Shown in pieces: positions 10,601-19,885 of a stretch of 31,898 nucleotides of DNA. The stretch's first letter is position 1; every line of letters begins with the position of its first letter. Source of the stretch: Micractinium sp. NFX-FRZ (lineage: Eukaryota; Chlorophyta; Trebouxiophyceae; Chlorellales; Chlorellaceae); the NCBI GenBank assembly GCA_029339195.1, contig JAPTJF010000579.1:1-31898 (forward strand), written 5' to 3'. The position numbers and the translations under genes are program-made. Under the pieces are notes generated by a model. The model was not told the origin of the DNA. It made no database searches and was given only the letters and a program-made list of their open reading frames with translations.

Positions 10601-11380
10601 CCCTCCAGCCCCGCGTGCTGCTTCAGCCGCATCAGCAGCGACTCAACCATGGGCTTGGCAACCCTGCAGGCAGCCAGCAGGGAGAGGGGGGAGGGGTGTG
10701 TGTGGTTGCGTGGGTAGGCTGGGGGCTGCCAGCGAGGCGAGGCGGGCAAGGTGGTGGAAGCCCAGGGGGCGGGAGGAGCGCCTGATTCCTGCGCCGTGCC
10801 TCAAGATGACGAATCGTCTAATAGCCAGCCCATGGCCCAGGAAGCGCTACCATGCATGCAACAATGCAGGCGCCGCCCCCCAGTGGTTGCCCGCACCTGA
10901 ACTGCTGGCGGATGCCGCCCGGCCAGCCGCCGTCCTCCGTGGGGACCGCCTGCGGCAGCAGCAGCTCAAGGCTCTGCCGCCGCAGGCCGTCGTCCCACGC
11001 ACGCAGCGAGGCCTGCAGGCAGGCGGAGGCGGAAATGTAGGCGGGCGGCATGGTGGGCAGGAAGGCAGGCGGGCGGGGTCGGCTGAGCCCCGCTGGCGCA
11101 AGTGCGGATGGCGCCTGGCAAGCAGCGCTTCGCTCTGCGTTTGATGAGGTTCCCCTCTCCTCCTCCTCCCTCTCCCTTCTGCCCTCGGCACGTTGTTGCT
11201 GTGTCTGCTCACCTGCGCCGCCTGCGCCACGCACTCCTCTGCGCTCTGAGGCAGGGGGAACACCCAGCTGCCGTCGGGGCACAGCGCCAGGCTGGGGCCC
11301 AGCTGCAGTGTGGGCAGCACGCCGGCAGCCGGCGCAGACGCGAGGCCCACAGTGGGGGCCACAACTTCTGGGCTGGCGGC

Positions 11381-11420
<40 letters not shown>

Positions 11421-13226
11421 GGGGCAGCAGTGGGGCCGGCTGCTGCCATCGTCGCTGCCGCAGCGCCCTCGGAAACACCCGCTGGGCTGTCGCTGCTCGC
11501 TGCTGCCAGGGCTGCACTGCTGCTGCTGCTGCTGCTGGAAGGAGACAGCCGTGCAGCTGCTGCGGCTGCCACCGCCGCCGCTCCTGCTGCTGCAGGCTCT
11601 GCAGCGGGAGCTGCTGCGGCTGCCGCCGGCGCTCTCAGTCCCTGCAGGCTGTCCTCCACCTCTTCAATCACAATCAGACGGCTATGAGTGGCCTCCAGCA
11701 TGGGTGCCGCTGGCCGTGTGACCCCCATCTGCTTCTCCTTTGCCGCCTGCAGGCTCGCGCCCACCGCCCGCGCCGCCGCCAGCAGCTGCGGGCAGGCCCG
11801 CCGGTTGTGCCCCTCCTCCCCGCAGTGCCCGCACTTCTTCTTGTGCCCCGCCGACACGTGGCGCAGGCGGGGGTTGCGGGCGTGCGCCTCGCGCATCGCA
11901 CGGGAGATGCTCCTGCACGGTGTGTGCGTGTGGAGAGCAACAGGGGGAACCTTGAGGCAGGCCACCAAATGCCTCTCCAAAATGAGCCCGCCCTCCAGCC
12001 GCATGCAACCTTCTTGCCCCAATGCTCGCTTGCCCTAGTCCCACTGTGGGTGCAAGCAAGACGCCCTCTGTCCCCCGCCTCCTTCCTCCCGCCCCCCATC
12101 CCGCCCTCCAACCCCACCTCTTGTGCTCCTCCGACTTGGCACCCTTGCTCTGCAGCGCACGGCTGATGGCCGCCTTGCGCTCATCAGACATCGGGCCCGA
12201 CTTCTTGCCATAGTTGCTGCGCCGCCGCCGGGCAGGGCTGCCGTCATCATCGGTGCCGCTGTCGGCGCCGCTCCCTGCCGCTGCCGACGCTGCTGCAGCC
12301 CCTGGCTCGACGCCGACCTCGCCGCTGCTGCTGCCTCCGGGGAAGATGCTGCTGCTGCCAGGCTCTAGGGCCGCCAAATCGACGTCTTGCAGCGTCAGCA
12401 GCGCGCCTCCGGGGCGGTAGTCGGGGCTCTGCTGCCACTGCTGGCACGCGTAGCACGGCTGCGCCCCGCGTGTGGACACCAGGAAGCGCTTGCCCCCGCA
12501 CACCTCACACAAGATGCCGGCACGGGGGGCAGGTAACCGCACGCCTGCTGGGCTGCCGCCGCTGCCGCTGCCGCTGCTGTCAGACGTATCCATGCCGCTG
12601 CTGCTGTTGCTGCTGCCGAGCGAGACACTTGCTGCCGCTGGGGCCCCAGCGGCAGCAGAGGTAGCGCGTGCTCTCTGCCGCTGCGCCTTGGCAGAGCTTG
12701 CACGGCTGGATGCCGGACGTGCTGCCACGCCGGCCTCGCTGCTAGCGCCATCGCCCAAGGCTGTGGCAGCCCCTGCTCCTGCGCCTGCTCCTGTGCTGGC
12801 GCTGGTCTGCCAGGGCAGCAGACGCAGCTGGCGGGTCTGGAGGTCGGACGCGGGTGCAATCTGTGTGGTGGGTGGCGGCGAGGCACTACCACCGCCGCCG
12901 CGCTCCTCTGGCTGCGCCGAGCTCTGCACCGGCCTGGTGCCGCTGATGGGAGCGCTGACCTGCAGGACAACAAAGACGGCAGCGTGTCAGAACAGCACCA
13001 TACATCAGCCAGGGCTGCCGTGCAAGGCTGCAACCGTGCGGCGGCACTGGCGGCAGGCGGGCAGGCACCAGCGGCGGCAGCGCAGCACCAGTAGGCCGGC
13101 GCGCACCGCTGACAGGGAGGTGAGACGTGGCTTGGAGGCGCCAAGGGAGGCAGCTAGGCGGTGCTGGAGCGGCCGAGGGTGCATTTCTAAAAAGCGGGCC
13201 CGCCGGGCCCCGCAGTGCTGCTGCAA
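7606..13226 (-). CDS. NUMOD3-like / CCHC zinc-knuckle / DUF1995 protein, probably plastid-targeted
   Basis: Eleven exons on the minus strand: 13226-13107, 12959-12118, 11912-11213, 11012-10897, 10663-10560, 10051-9964, 9618-9557, 9350-9278, 8974-8914, 8695-8583 and 8176-7606. All junctions are GT-AG, phases agree throughout, and the sum is 2850 bases (949 residues, 935 if translation starts at the ATG at 13184). The N-terminus is basic and rich in Ser, Ala and Leu, like a transit peptide. Then come a zinc ribbon (CEVC about 191, CYAC about 209), a NUMOD3-like segment (SGPMSDERKAAISRALQSKG, about 295-325, running into SISRAMREAH across an intron), a CCHC knuckle (C348, C351, H356, C361), a Ser/Ala-rich linker, DUF1995 (about 555-760; ELLLP, DGGWPGGIRQQFR, LLDEGD, LINPQW-like, GQVISDFGIGRARKNAE, DVRLMRCYPGQWQ) and a Gly/Pro-rich tail. 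DUF1995 is known from cyanobacteria and plastids, for example Arabidopsis LPA3 in photosystem II assembly. The combination suggests RNA or nucleic-acid contact in the chloroplast, which is inference. Confidence 0.85.
10052..10559 (-). other. longest intron of the DUF1995 gene, with donor-like repeats
   Basis: This 508-base intron starts GTGAGTGCA and ends CCCGCAG. On the plus strand its donor border reads CACTCACCCACGCAGTC, and nearly the same string recurs about 50 bases away at 10507-10523, with a weaker copy near 10252-10262. It therefore carries internal copies of its own 5' splice site. Confidence 0.5.
11382..11417. repeat. (CTG)12 / (CAG)12 trinucleotide run in coding sequence
   Basis: Twelve perfect CTG units on the plus strand lie inside exon 3 of the DUF1995 gene, where the minus strand reads them as AGC and so encodes a poly-Ser run. 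A second, shorter CTG run lies at about 11517-11536. Both are in the linker between the CCHC knuckle and DUF1995, where length changes should be tolerated. Confidence 0.9.
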
Positions 13227-13643
13227 CAGGCGTGCGCCAGTTCAAAGCTCCTTGTACGCACTGGCAGAGCAAATTTACAGCCACGAAAGGGCGTACAAGC
13301 GTCGGAGCAGAGCGGGCCACGAGCGACTGAAGAGGAAGTGGACTCAGGTGCTCGAGGCTATGCCGCCCAATGGCATATGGCATATGCAAGTGCATGAAAA
13401 GCTTCAGGACCTAGGATTTGCCGGCCATCCTGCTGTGCTCGTGCTGAGCTGAGCTTGAGCCGGCTCACGGCCCAGGCGCTTCCTCATGTCGAGGCGACAT
13501 CGCCGGATCGCTCTGCATCCCCTGCTCAATCTGGCTGGTGTGACTGGCTGCCTGCTCCCGCGCAACCGGCAACAGCAGCAACGGGACAGCAGCACGCAAG
13601 TCTGGGACGGCTGGCGGCCCCCTGAGAAGCTTGTTGGGTCGTC
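13227..13643. promoter_or_regulatory. divergent intergenic region between the DUF1995 and transporter genes
   Basis: Two genes start here facing away from each other with about 420 bases between their start codons, so their promoters must share or abut this stretch. It holds a CCAAT at 13367-13371 followed at once by TGGCATATGGCATATGC, in which CATATG occurs twice and GCATATGC is a perfect palindrome. Whether these act as regulatory sites is inference. Confidence 0.4.
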
Positions 13644-16600
13644 ATGCATCTGGAGCACATGGTCAGGGCGGTAGCGAGCAGCGGGCTGGGCCTGCGGGGC
13701 GCACGCCGCCTGCCCTCCCGCCTCCCGCTGCCACGGCACAGCAACCTTGGCGGCAGCAGCGGCAGCGGCCCTGGCAGCGGCAGCAGTGGCGGCAGGCCAG
13801 CCAGCTGCAGACGGCGGCGCTGCTGCGTGCGGCCCCACGCTGCAGCATCGCTGCCCGCAAGTCTGGTGGGCGCAGCGGCCAAGGCGGCGGCGGCGGTGCC
13901 GGGCGTGGCAGCGGGCCTGGCTGCAGCCATCGACCCGGGAGTGTTGAGTGCCACCATGTCGGCATCCGGCAAGCTCCTGATCATCTGCGGAGCGGTGGGC
14001 TGGCTGCTGCGCAGCGGCAGGATCCCCAACTCCACCGCCACAGTCATGAGCCAGGTGAGGTGTAGGGGCTACAGCTCACGAGGCGGTGGGTGGTGGTAGG
14101 GTGCGGGTGGGCGTCGAGACAGTGCCCTCGCAACCTGTGTCGTGCACCGCCCACCTAACGAGTCTCAACTGCACCCTCCCAGAGGTCTTGTGTCAGCCAG
14201 CCGCTGGCCCCCTTGCACGGGCCGCCTGCCCGCCCCAACCGCATCCCTCACAGCGCTGCCACCCCGCCGTCGCCGCCCGCCCTCCCACCGTGAGCTACTG
14301 CCTGCCTGCCCGCCTGCCCGCCCGCCCGCCCGCCCCTGCAGGTCTCCTTCCAGCTGCTCATCCCCTGCATGCTCTTTAGCAAGGTTGCCTCCACCCTGGC
14401 CACCAACCCAGACACCACACTCCTGCTGGGCATCGCAGCGGCAGCGCTCTTCCAGATCGTGGTGGGAGCAGCCTGCGGCCTAGTGCTGACCCCCCTGCTG
14501 GGCCTGCAGCAGCAGCCAGGCGGCGGCGGCAGCGGCAGCGGCAGCATCAGCGGAAGCGGCAGCAGCTGGCGGGGGCGGAGCTCGCCCGAGGCTGCCTCTG
14601 CCATTGCACTTAGCATGGCGGCCGCGTCAGGCGCGCCGTTGGCCGCCGCGGCGCTGCGGCCCAAGCAGCAGGCGCCGCCGGCAGGTGCGCTGTGGGTACA
14701 GGCTGACTGGACCTGCTTGCTGAGCTGATGCTGCTGCTTGACCGCTGGAGAGGCTGCCTGTTGAGCAGCGGCCATGAGTTACTGTTGAGATTGAGAGAGG
14801 AGGTGCCGGTGCAGGCGGAAGATGTGGGGCACCGCTCTGCAGCACGCCCCATGGTCCTGCCGACATGGTGCCGTCCGCCCACCCGCCTGCCAGCCCTGTG
14901 CCCCGCCCGCAGGCCCCGGCCGCATGGTGGCCGCCTCCGCCGCCTTTGGCAACTCCTTCACCCTCCCCGCCGTCTTCCTGACCACCCTGCTGCCCGCCCC
15001 GCTGGCCAGCCGCGCGCTGGGCTACGCTGCTCTCTTCCTGCTGGCCTGGAGCCCCTGCCTGTGGAGCATTGGCATGGCACTGATGGGGGGCAAGCAGCCG
15101 CCGCCGGGGCCACTGCCCGCACGGCAGGAGGAGGACCAGCAGCAGCCCGGTGCCCGTCCCAGCGTGGCGGGTGCAGCGCTGCAGCAGCAGCAGCGGCAGC
15201 AGGGGGTGGCTCAGCAGACGGCGGGACAGGGGAGCGCGCCGCAGCCGCTGTCCTGGCGCCAGCCCCGTGTGCTGGATGTCACGCCGCTGACCGCCAGTGG
15301 CAGCAGCATGAGCAGCAGCGTGGATGAGGGAGGGGAGCTGGAGCCGCCTGGCTGGGCTGAGCAGCTGGCGCAGCACCCGCTGACCGTGCGGCTGGGGCAG
15401 TTCCTCTCCCAGGTCAGCTCGGTCGGGGGTTGAGAGTGGGGGGTGGAGAGGGGCGGTGTATCATGAGCTTGTTGGGATGGCCACATGGGAAGAAGGGCTG
15501 ACACAAGGGAGAATGGTCCCAGGAGGCGGTGGTGGAGGATCTCTGTGCCCCACCCAGCCGGGCTTCTTTGGTGGTTGTTTGTCCGTTAAGCTGCCTTGCT
15601 GCAGCATGCAGCCACTCAAGGGTGCCGCCCCGCCGCCTCGCCTTCTTGATGTGCATGCCCCGCCCGCCCTGCCCGCCGCTTCACCCACCTGACGTCCCTG
15701 CCCTGCCTGCCCTGCCCTCCGCCCCCTCAGGTGCTCAACCCGCCGGTGCTGGCCATCCTGGCGGGCACCCTGGTGGGCCTCACCCCCGCAGGCCGCGCGC
15801 TGCTGATTGCCACACAATCCAGCGGCACCGCGGCGGCGGCGGGGGCGGGCGCAGCGGCGGCGGCGGTGGCGCTGCCCCCAGAGCTAGGGCTGCTGCAGGC
15901 GGTGGTCAAGGCGGCGCTCGAGGTGAGGAGCTGGCTTGCCTGGTGGTGGGTGGCTGGTGGTGAGTGGCTGGTGGTGGGTGCTTTGTATGGTGCAGGGGAC
16001 GGGGAGGCCCTGCACGCAGTATGTGTGCGGCAAGGGTTGAGACAGGCAGGCTGGTGGGCGGTACGTGCCCCACCTGGCCCCTTCCTTCTGCCACTGCCCC
16101 TCCCGCCTGCCACGCGCCCTGGCTCGAGCCCGCTGCCCCGTAACCGAGCCGTTGCCATGCACTGAGTCCTTCTTCTGCCGGCACACAACCCTTCCCGGCA
16201 CGCAACCGATCAGAACTCCTTGCCCCTCCCGACATGGCCCCGGCCTACCCCCCAGCCAGGTCATCGAGCTGCTGGCCGCCGGCACGCTGGCCACACAAAC
16301 CCTAGTCCTGGCAGCCTCGCTCCTCCAGCAGCCCGAGTCCAAAGCCTCGGCAGCCGCGGCAGCCGTGGGGCCCGCCTCTGCGGCCAGCTCAGCGGGCGCA
16401 ACGGCGCTGCACCGCCGCGGCTGGGTTGCCGCCCTGAAGCAGCTGCTGCCAGGCAAGTAGAAAGAAGGCTGCCGGGGGAGGGGCTAGTTGCACTGTGCAC
16501 ACAGCAGCTGTGCCGCTCGTGGAGTTTGCCGCTCGTGGAGTTTGCACGTCATCGCTTGTGCACGCTCCCCCGCCCTACCCTCCCTCGTGCACACTCCCCT

Positions 16601-17757
16601 GCCCCGCCCCCCGGCGTTCCCCAGCATTTGCCAGCCTCCCACCATGCGTCCCATCACCCCTGCTAGCACGGTGCACGTCCAAGTGCACCTGACTGAATGA
16701 TGGAGACGCTTGAGCACCCGCCCCGTCCCGCCTCTCCCCTGCAGCCGATGCCACGGAGGCGAAGGCTCCCGCCTCGCCTCTGCTAGCGCGACCACTGGTC
16801 TTGCAAGTGCATCCATCTGATTGCGCTGAATACCCGCCTCGATGCCCTGCAGCTGACGCCACCGAGGCCAAGGCTCTGGCGGTGCTTGTCCTCACCCGCT
16901 TCCTGGTGGTGCCCCTGGCCACCATTGCGCTGCTGCAGACGCTGGCGGCAGGTGGGGACAGCTGGTGGGGTGGGGTGGGTGCAGGCATGGGCGGACATGG
17001 GCGGGCTGGGGTACAGGCAGAGGCACGGCTTGCAGGGGGCGGCGGCCAGCTGTGCTGGTTTGCTGCTCGACTGCCCCCCCGTCCATGTCAAGGGCCATGC
17101 CTGCGCGCCGCTCCGCACAGCACCGCACCGTACAGCACCACGAAGCTGCCCATCTGCCCGCCCTCGCCTGCCCACCTTCCCGTGCCACGTGCTGCGTCAT
17201 GTTGCCTGCAGGCGGGCTGCTGCCCCCCGTCATGTCGGATCCAGTGCTCCTCTTTGTGCTGCTGGTGGAAGCGGTGATGCCGTCGGCGCAGGTGAGTGAC
17301 CCAGTACTTTGTGAATGGGCGGGCAGTGTGTGGGACCGAGAGGCGGAGTCAGGGGTGACAGTACCCCCAGCGGTAGGCAGGGAGGGCGACGGTGTCGCTG
17401 CTGCAGGTGAGGCCGAGGTGTTGTGGGGCAGGACGCGGCGGACTTTGGGCGGGGCATGCAGTAGGGAACCCCAAGCTGGGCTGGCCTGGTGTGGTAGAGC
17501 AACAGGGCGGCCGGTGCCGAGGCGTGGTATGCTGCGGTGCGGTGCGGGTTCCACCTGTCCAATACCACCTCGCCCCTCCCGCCCCCCCTCCATGTGTGCA
17601 GAACCTCATCATCCTGCTGCAGCTGTCGGAGCGCACGCAGAGCCAGGCCCCCGGCTTTGCCCGCATGCTGCTCAAGCAGTACTTTTACGCCATCCTGCCC
17701 GTCACGCTGTGGGTCACAGCGTTCGCCACCAACCTGCGCGTCCCCATCCTGCGCTAG
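13644..17757 (+). CDS. PIN/PILS-like auxin efflux carrier family membrane transporter
   Basis: Eight exons: 13644-14054, 14342-14684, 14913-15412, 15731-15922, 16260-16452, 16853-16951, 17212-17291 and 17602-17757. They sum to 1974 bases, 657 residues ending in TAG. The protein fits the membrane transport family (PF03547, auxin efflux carriers): hydrophobic segments around LLIICGAVGWLL, VSFQLLIPCMLF, TLLLGIAAAALFQIVVGA, FGNSFTLPAVFLTTLL, ALGYAALFLLAW, a long Gln/Ser-rich central loop (about 330-410), then LNPPVLAILAGTLVGL, ELLAAGTLATQTLVLAASLL, LVLTRFLVVPLATIALL, PVLLFVLLVEAVMP and FYAILPVTLWVTAF. About ten helices flank the loop, as in PIN and PILS proteins. The first 100 residues are Arg/Ser/Gly-rich and could be a targeting sequence or a nonconserved tail. 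Intron 5 has a GC donor (CCAG then GCAAGT). The substrate is unknown; auxin transport is known only for plant relatives. Confidence 0.87.
15940..15981 (+). repeat. GGTGG-rich tandem motif in transporter intron 4
   Basis: Just after the exon 4 donor the intron repeats GGCTGGTGGTG(G/A)GT about three times. It is G-rich on the sense strand. It may be a simple minisatellite; G-rich intron motifs can also help recognition of nearby splice sites, but nothing here proves that. Confidence 0.55.
16661..16875 (+). repeat. tandem duplication of the exon 6 acceptor of the transporter
   Basis: Copy 1 (16661-16767) and copy 2 (16781-16875) both start TGCTAGC and both run through CCTGCAG followed by the codons for ADATEAKA. 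The acceptors end at 16744 and 16852, 108 bases apart, so both are in the same frame and no stop lies between them. Use of the first would add 36 residues. Copy 2 continues into the conserved membrane helix (LAVLVLTRF), so it is the functional exon; copy 1 diverges after KA. Confidence 0.75.
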
Positions 17758-17978
17758 CCGCCGCAGCTGCTGGTGGCCCTGCTGTTGCTAGCCCCCGCCG
17801 CTCAATGGGCTGATGGGGAAGACCCCACGGCCCGCTGGTGTTGGCGTGGCATGAGCTGGCGTGGGCTGGCATGCTCTGGCACGAGCGCCAAGCTGGCGCT
17901 CCCTGTCCCCTGTGTACTGCACACCCTCTGGCTGCCATGTTTGTACCACATTCCTGGACATGACGGCCCCCGACCAAC

Positions 17979-17983
17979 TGTAA
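17979..17983 (+). terminator. putative TGTAA polyadenylation signal of the transporter gene
   Basis: TGTAA lies 222 bases after the stop codon and is preserved, with its surroundings, in the degenerate copy of this 3' end at 23329-23333. That supports it as part of the original transcript end. Confidence 0.6.
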
Positions 17984-18030
17984 ACGTGACGGGCTGAGCC
18001 GGCAGAGACAATACAAATGCCAAGCGGGCC

Positions 18031-18493
18031 TCCTGGAAGGCACACATCCTGAGCCAAAGCTGCTGTTCTTACAGAAATCGGGGGCAGCAAGGCAGGCGGG
18101 CTGTGGTTTCACAAAAGGCTTGACGCTCGCTGTGCAAAATGAGCTGGCAGAGCCCGCTGACGGCAGGTGGGAGCACCAAGTGGTTGTATAGCAGTAGGAA
18201 AGACGGTGGAAAACGGTTGGTGCATGGTGTGAGACAGGCGGCAGGAAAAGATTGGTGCAGCATGGGCAAGCATTCAAGGTGGGTCTCGGGGTCCTGTCAT
18301 GTGATGAAGGGCTTGTAAGTTGTAACGCGCCAGATTGTGGGGGTCATTATGTATGAGCCGGCATGGTCCAGTCCACAGTGGGCATAAGGGGCAACCGCTA
18401 TCTAATGGGTGTAAGCTGACCAAACACAGAGGAACCAGGCGTGGGAGTTGAAAGCGTGTTCAGCTCACAGGAAGGCCGATGCATGCCGACACC
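18031..18493. other. convergent intergenic region
   Basis: No gene is supported between the transporter (plus) and the third MYND gene (minus). A TTACA at 18069-18073, TGTAA on the minus strand, is a possible end signal for the latter. Further plus-strand TGTAA words occur near 18313, 18320 and 18410. Confidence 0.45.
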
Positions 18494-19885
18494 TCAGGCT
18501 GGCCGGCACTCCCGCTTGTGCACCCTCCAGTGCTGGTGCTGGCACTCGGTGCTGCAGCAGGGGCGGCAGACATGGACAGGGCTGGGTGAAGAGCAGAGCT
18601 CGTCCCAGCAGCGCAACGGCACAGCACTGGCCAGCGTGGCACCCTGGCGCCCACCCACCCACCTGCAGTACTGCGCCTTCTTGCAGCGGGAGCAGCGGCG
18701 CAGGCCCACGCTGTGCCTGCCGCAGCCGTCACAGACCGCACTCGTGACCAAACAGTCTATCATTGCCTGAACATCTGCGCTTGAGCAACGCTTGGGCTGC
18801 AGCGGTTGCCCCTGCAGAGCTGCCTGCAGCTCTTGAAGGAAGGGCTGCATCCCCTCGGGCTCCACCGTCTCGACCCACAGCTGCGGCAGGAGGTGCCTGC
18901 AGCGGCGGTGGGCCTGCTGCGCGTGCTGGAACGCTGCAACCACTGCCTCCAGCGTGCCGCGGCTGATACCTGTGGGCGCAGATTTGCAGGGTGGAATTGC
19001 ACTGAATACAGCTGCCTGCGCGCTCATTGCCATGCTCCAGCCATCGCCCTGGTCCCGTGCAAGCCGGAAGGCTTGCAGGTCCAAATCAACAGCCTCTGCC
19101 CATTGCAAGTGGCACGCTGCACTCGAGGCTGCCGCCCGGCGGCTCTTTGGGTTGTGCGGCTCCAGCTGCAGCAGCTGGGCTGAGAAGGTGTGGCCCGCTG
19201 CCAGCAGGGCTTCAAGATGCGCCGGCGGGGCGGCATTCATGCCAAACCCGGCAGGCAGGGAGGCGCCGTGACGCGCAGCATGGCGTTGCATCTCCACGGA
19301 AGCGCGCACCGCACTGATCGCCTCTGCCGCAATCCAGCAGCACAAGTAGTGGAGCTGCTCGATGCCGAGCGGTGGCTGCGCCAGCCTGGCTGCCGCTGCC
19401 AGCTGCTCCAGCTGCCTGCCGACTGCCCGCCGCTTTGACTCCTCGCCCAGCAGAGCTGCCGCCTGGCTGGACAGATCCACAGCGTTAGACTGTGTCACGC
19501 ACTGGGTTGCTGCCACAAGCATCAGCACATCCTCCAGCCCCGAGCTGTTAGCACCACGCGTTGCCAGCGCCTGCCACCACTTGCAGTAAGCAACTACATG
19601 CATGGGCAGTGCCCTGTCACACTCGGGGCTGGTAGGGCAGATGTAGAGAGCCCTGGCCGTTTTGAGGAAGGCCAGCTGCATCTGCTGCCGTTTTGGCGGG
19701 TCGTCAAGTTGCAGCGCCGGGCTGCCGTCAGCTGTCAGCGGCAGCAGGTCGCACGTCTCGCGCAGCAGCTGCACCGACTCCACAAACGCCGCCACGTCGG
19801 GCGGGCGCTCGGCGGCAGTTATGGCGGTGGCGCGCGCCAGGCGGCGCTGCAGGAACTCTGCACCTGGGACAGCTGGGGCAGCCAT
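18494..19885 (-). CDS. MYND-type zinc-finger protein, copy 3
   Basis: Exons 19885-18663 and 18551-18494 join in phase 2 to give 426 residues. The protein is collinear with copy 1 from the start (MAAPAVPGAEFLQRRLARA, AERPPDVAAFVESVQLLRE) to an intact MYND finger (CDGC, CSRC, AQYC, STEC, HWRVHKREC). The intron sits at exactly the same place and phase as in copy 1. It is 111 bases long, a multiple of three, with no in-frame stop, so unspliced RNA would encode a 463-residue form with 37 extra residues splitting the zinc finger. The frame is open for 31 codons upstream of the chosen ATG, but those do not match the other copies and a CGCTGCAG acceptor abuts the ATG. Probable role: protein-protein scaffold, partner unknown. 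Confidence 0.87.
   Translation of the reverse strand: MAAPAVPGAEFLQRRLARATAITAAERPPDVAAFVESVQLLRETCDLLPLTADGSPALQLDDPPKRQQMQLAFLKTARALYICPTSPECDRALPMHVVAYCKWWQALATRGANSSGLEDVLMLVAATQCVTQSNAVDLSSQAAALLGEESKRRAVGRQLEQLAAAARLAQPPLGIEQLHYLCCWIAAEAISAVRASVEMQRHAARHGASLPAGFGMNAAPPAHLEALLAAGHTFSAQLLQLEPHNPKSRRAAASSAACHLQWAEAVDLDLQAFRLARDQGDGWSMAMSAQAAVFSAIPPCKSAPTGISRGTLEAVVAAFQHAQQAHRRCRHLLPQLWVETVEPEGMQPFLQELQAALQGQPLQPKRCSSADVQAMIDCLVTSAVCDGCGRHSVGLRRCSRCKKAQYCRWVGGRQGATLASAVPLRCWDELCSSPSPVHVCRPCCSTECQHQHWRVHKRECRPA

Noticed and set aside
10847..12022. Single 391-codon minus frame as one exon
   Set aside because: Only 11912-11213 is coding; the rest reads through introns, and the DUF1995 part continues in another frame after the intron.
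11102..12166. 354-codon plus-strand frame opposite the DUF1995 gene
   Set aside because: It is the antisense shadow of exons 2 and 3, whose minus strand carries the zinc knuckle and NUMOD3-like motif in phase.
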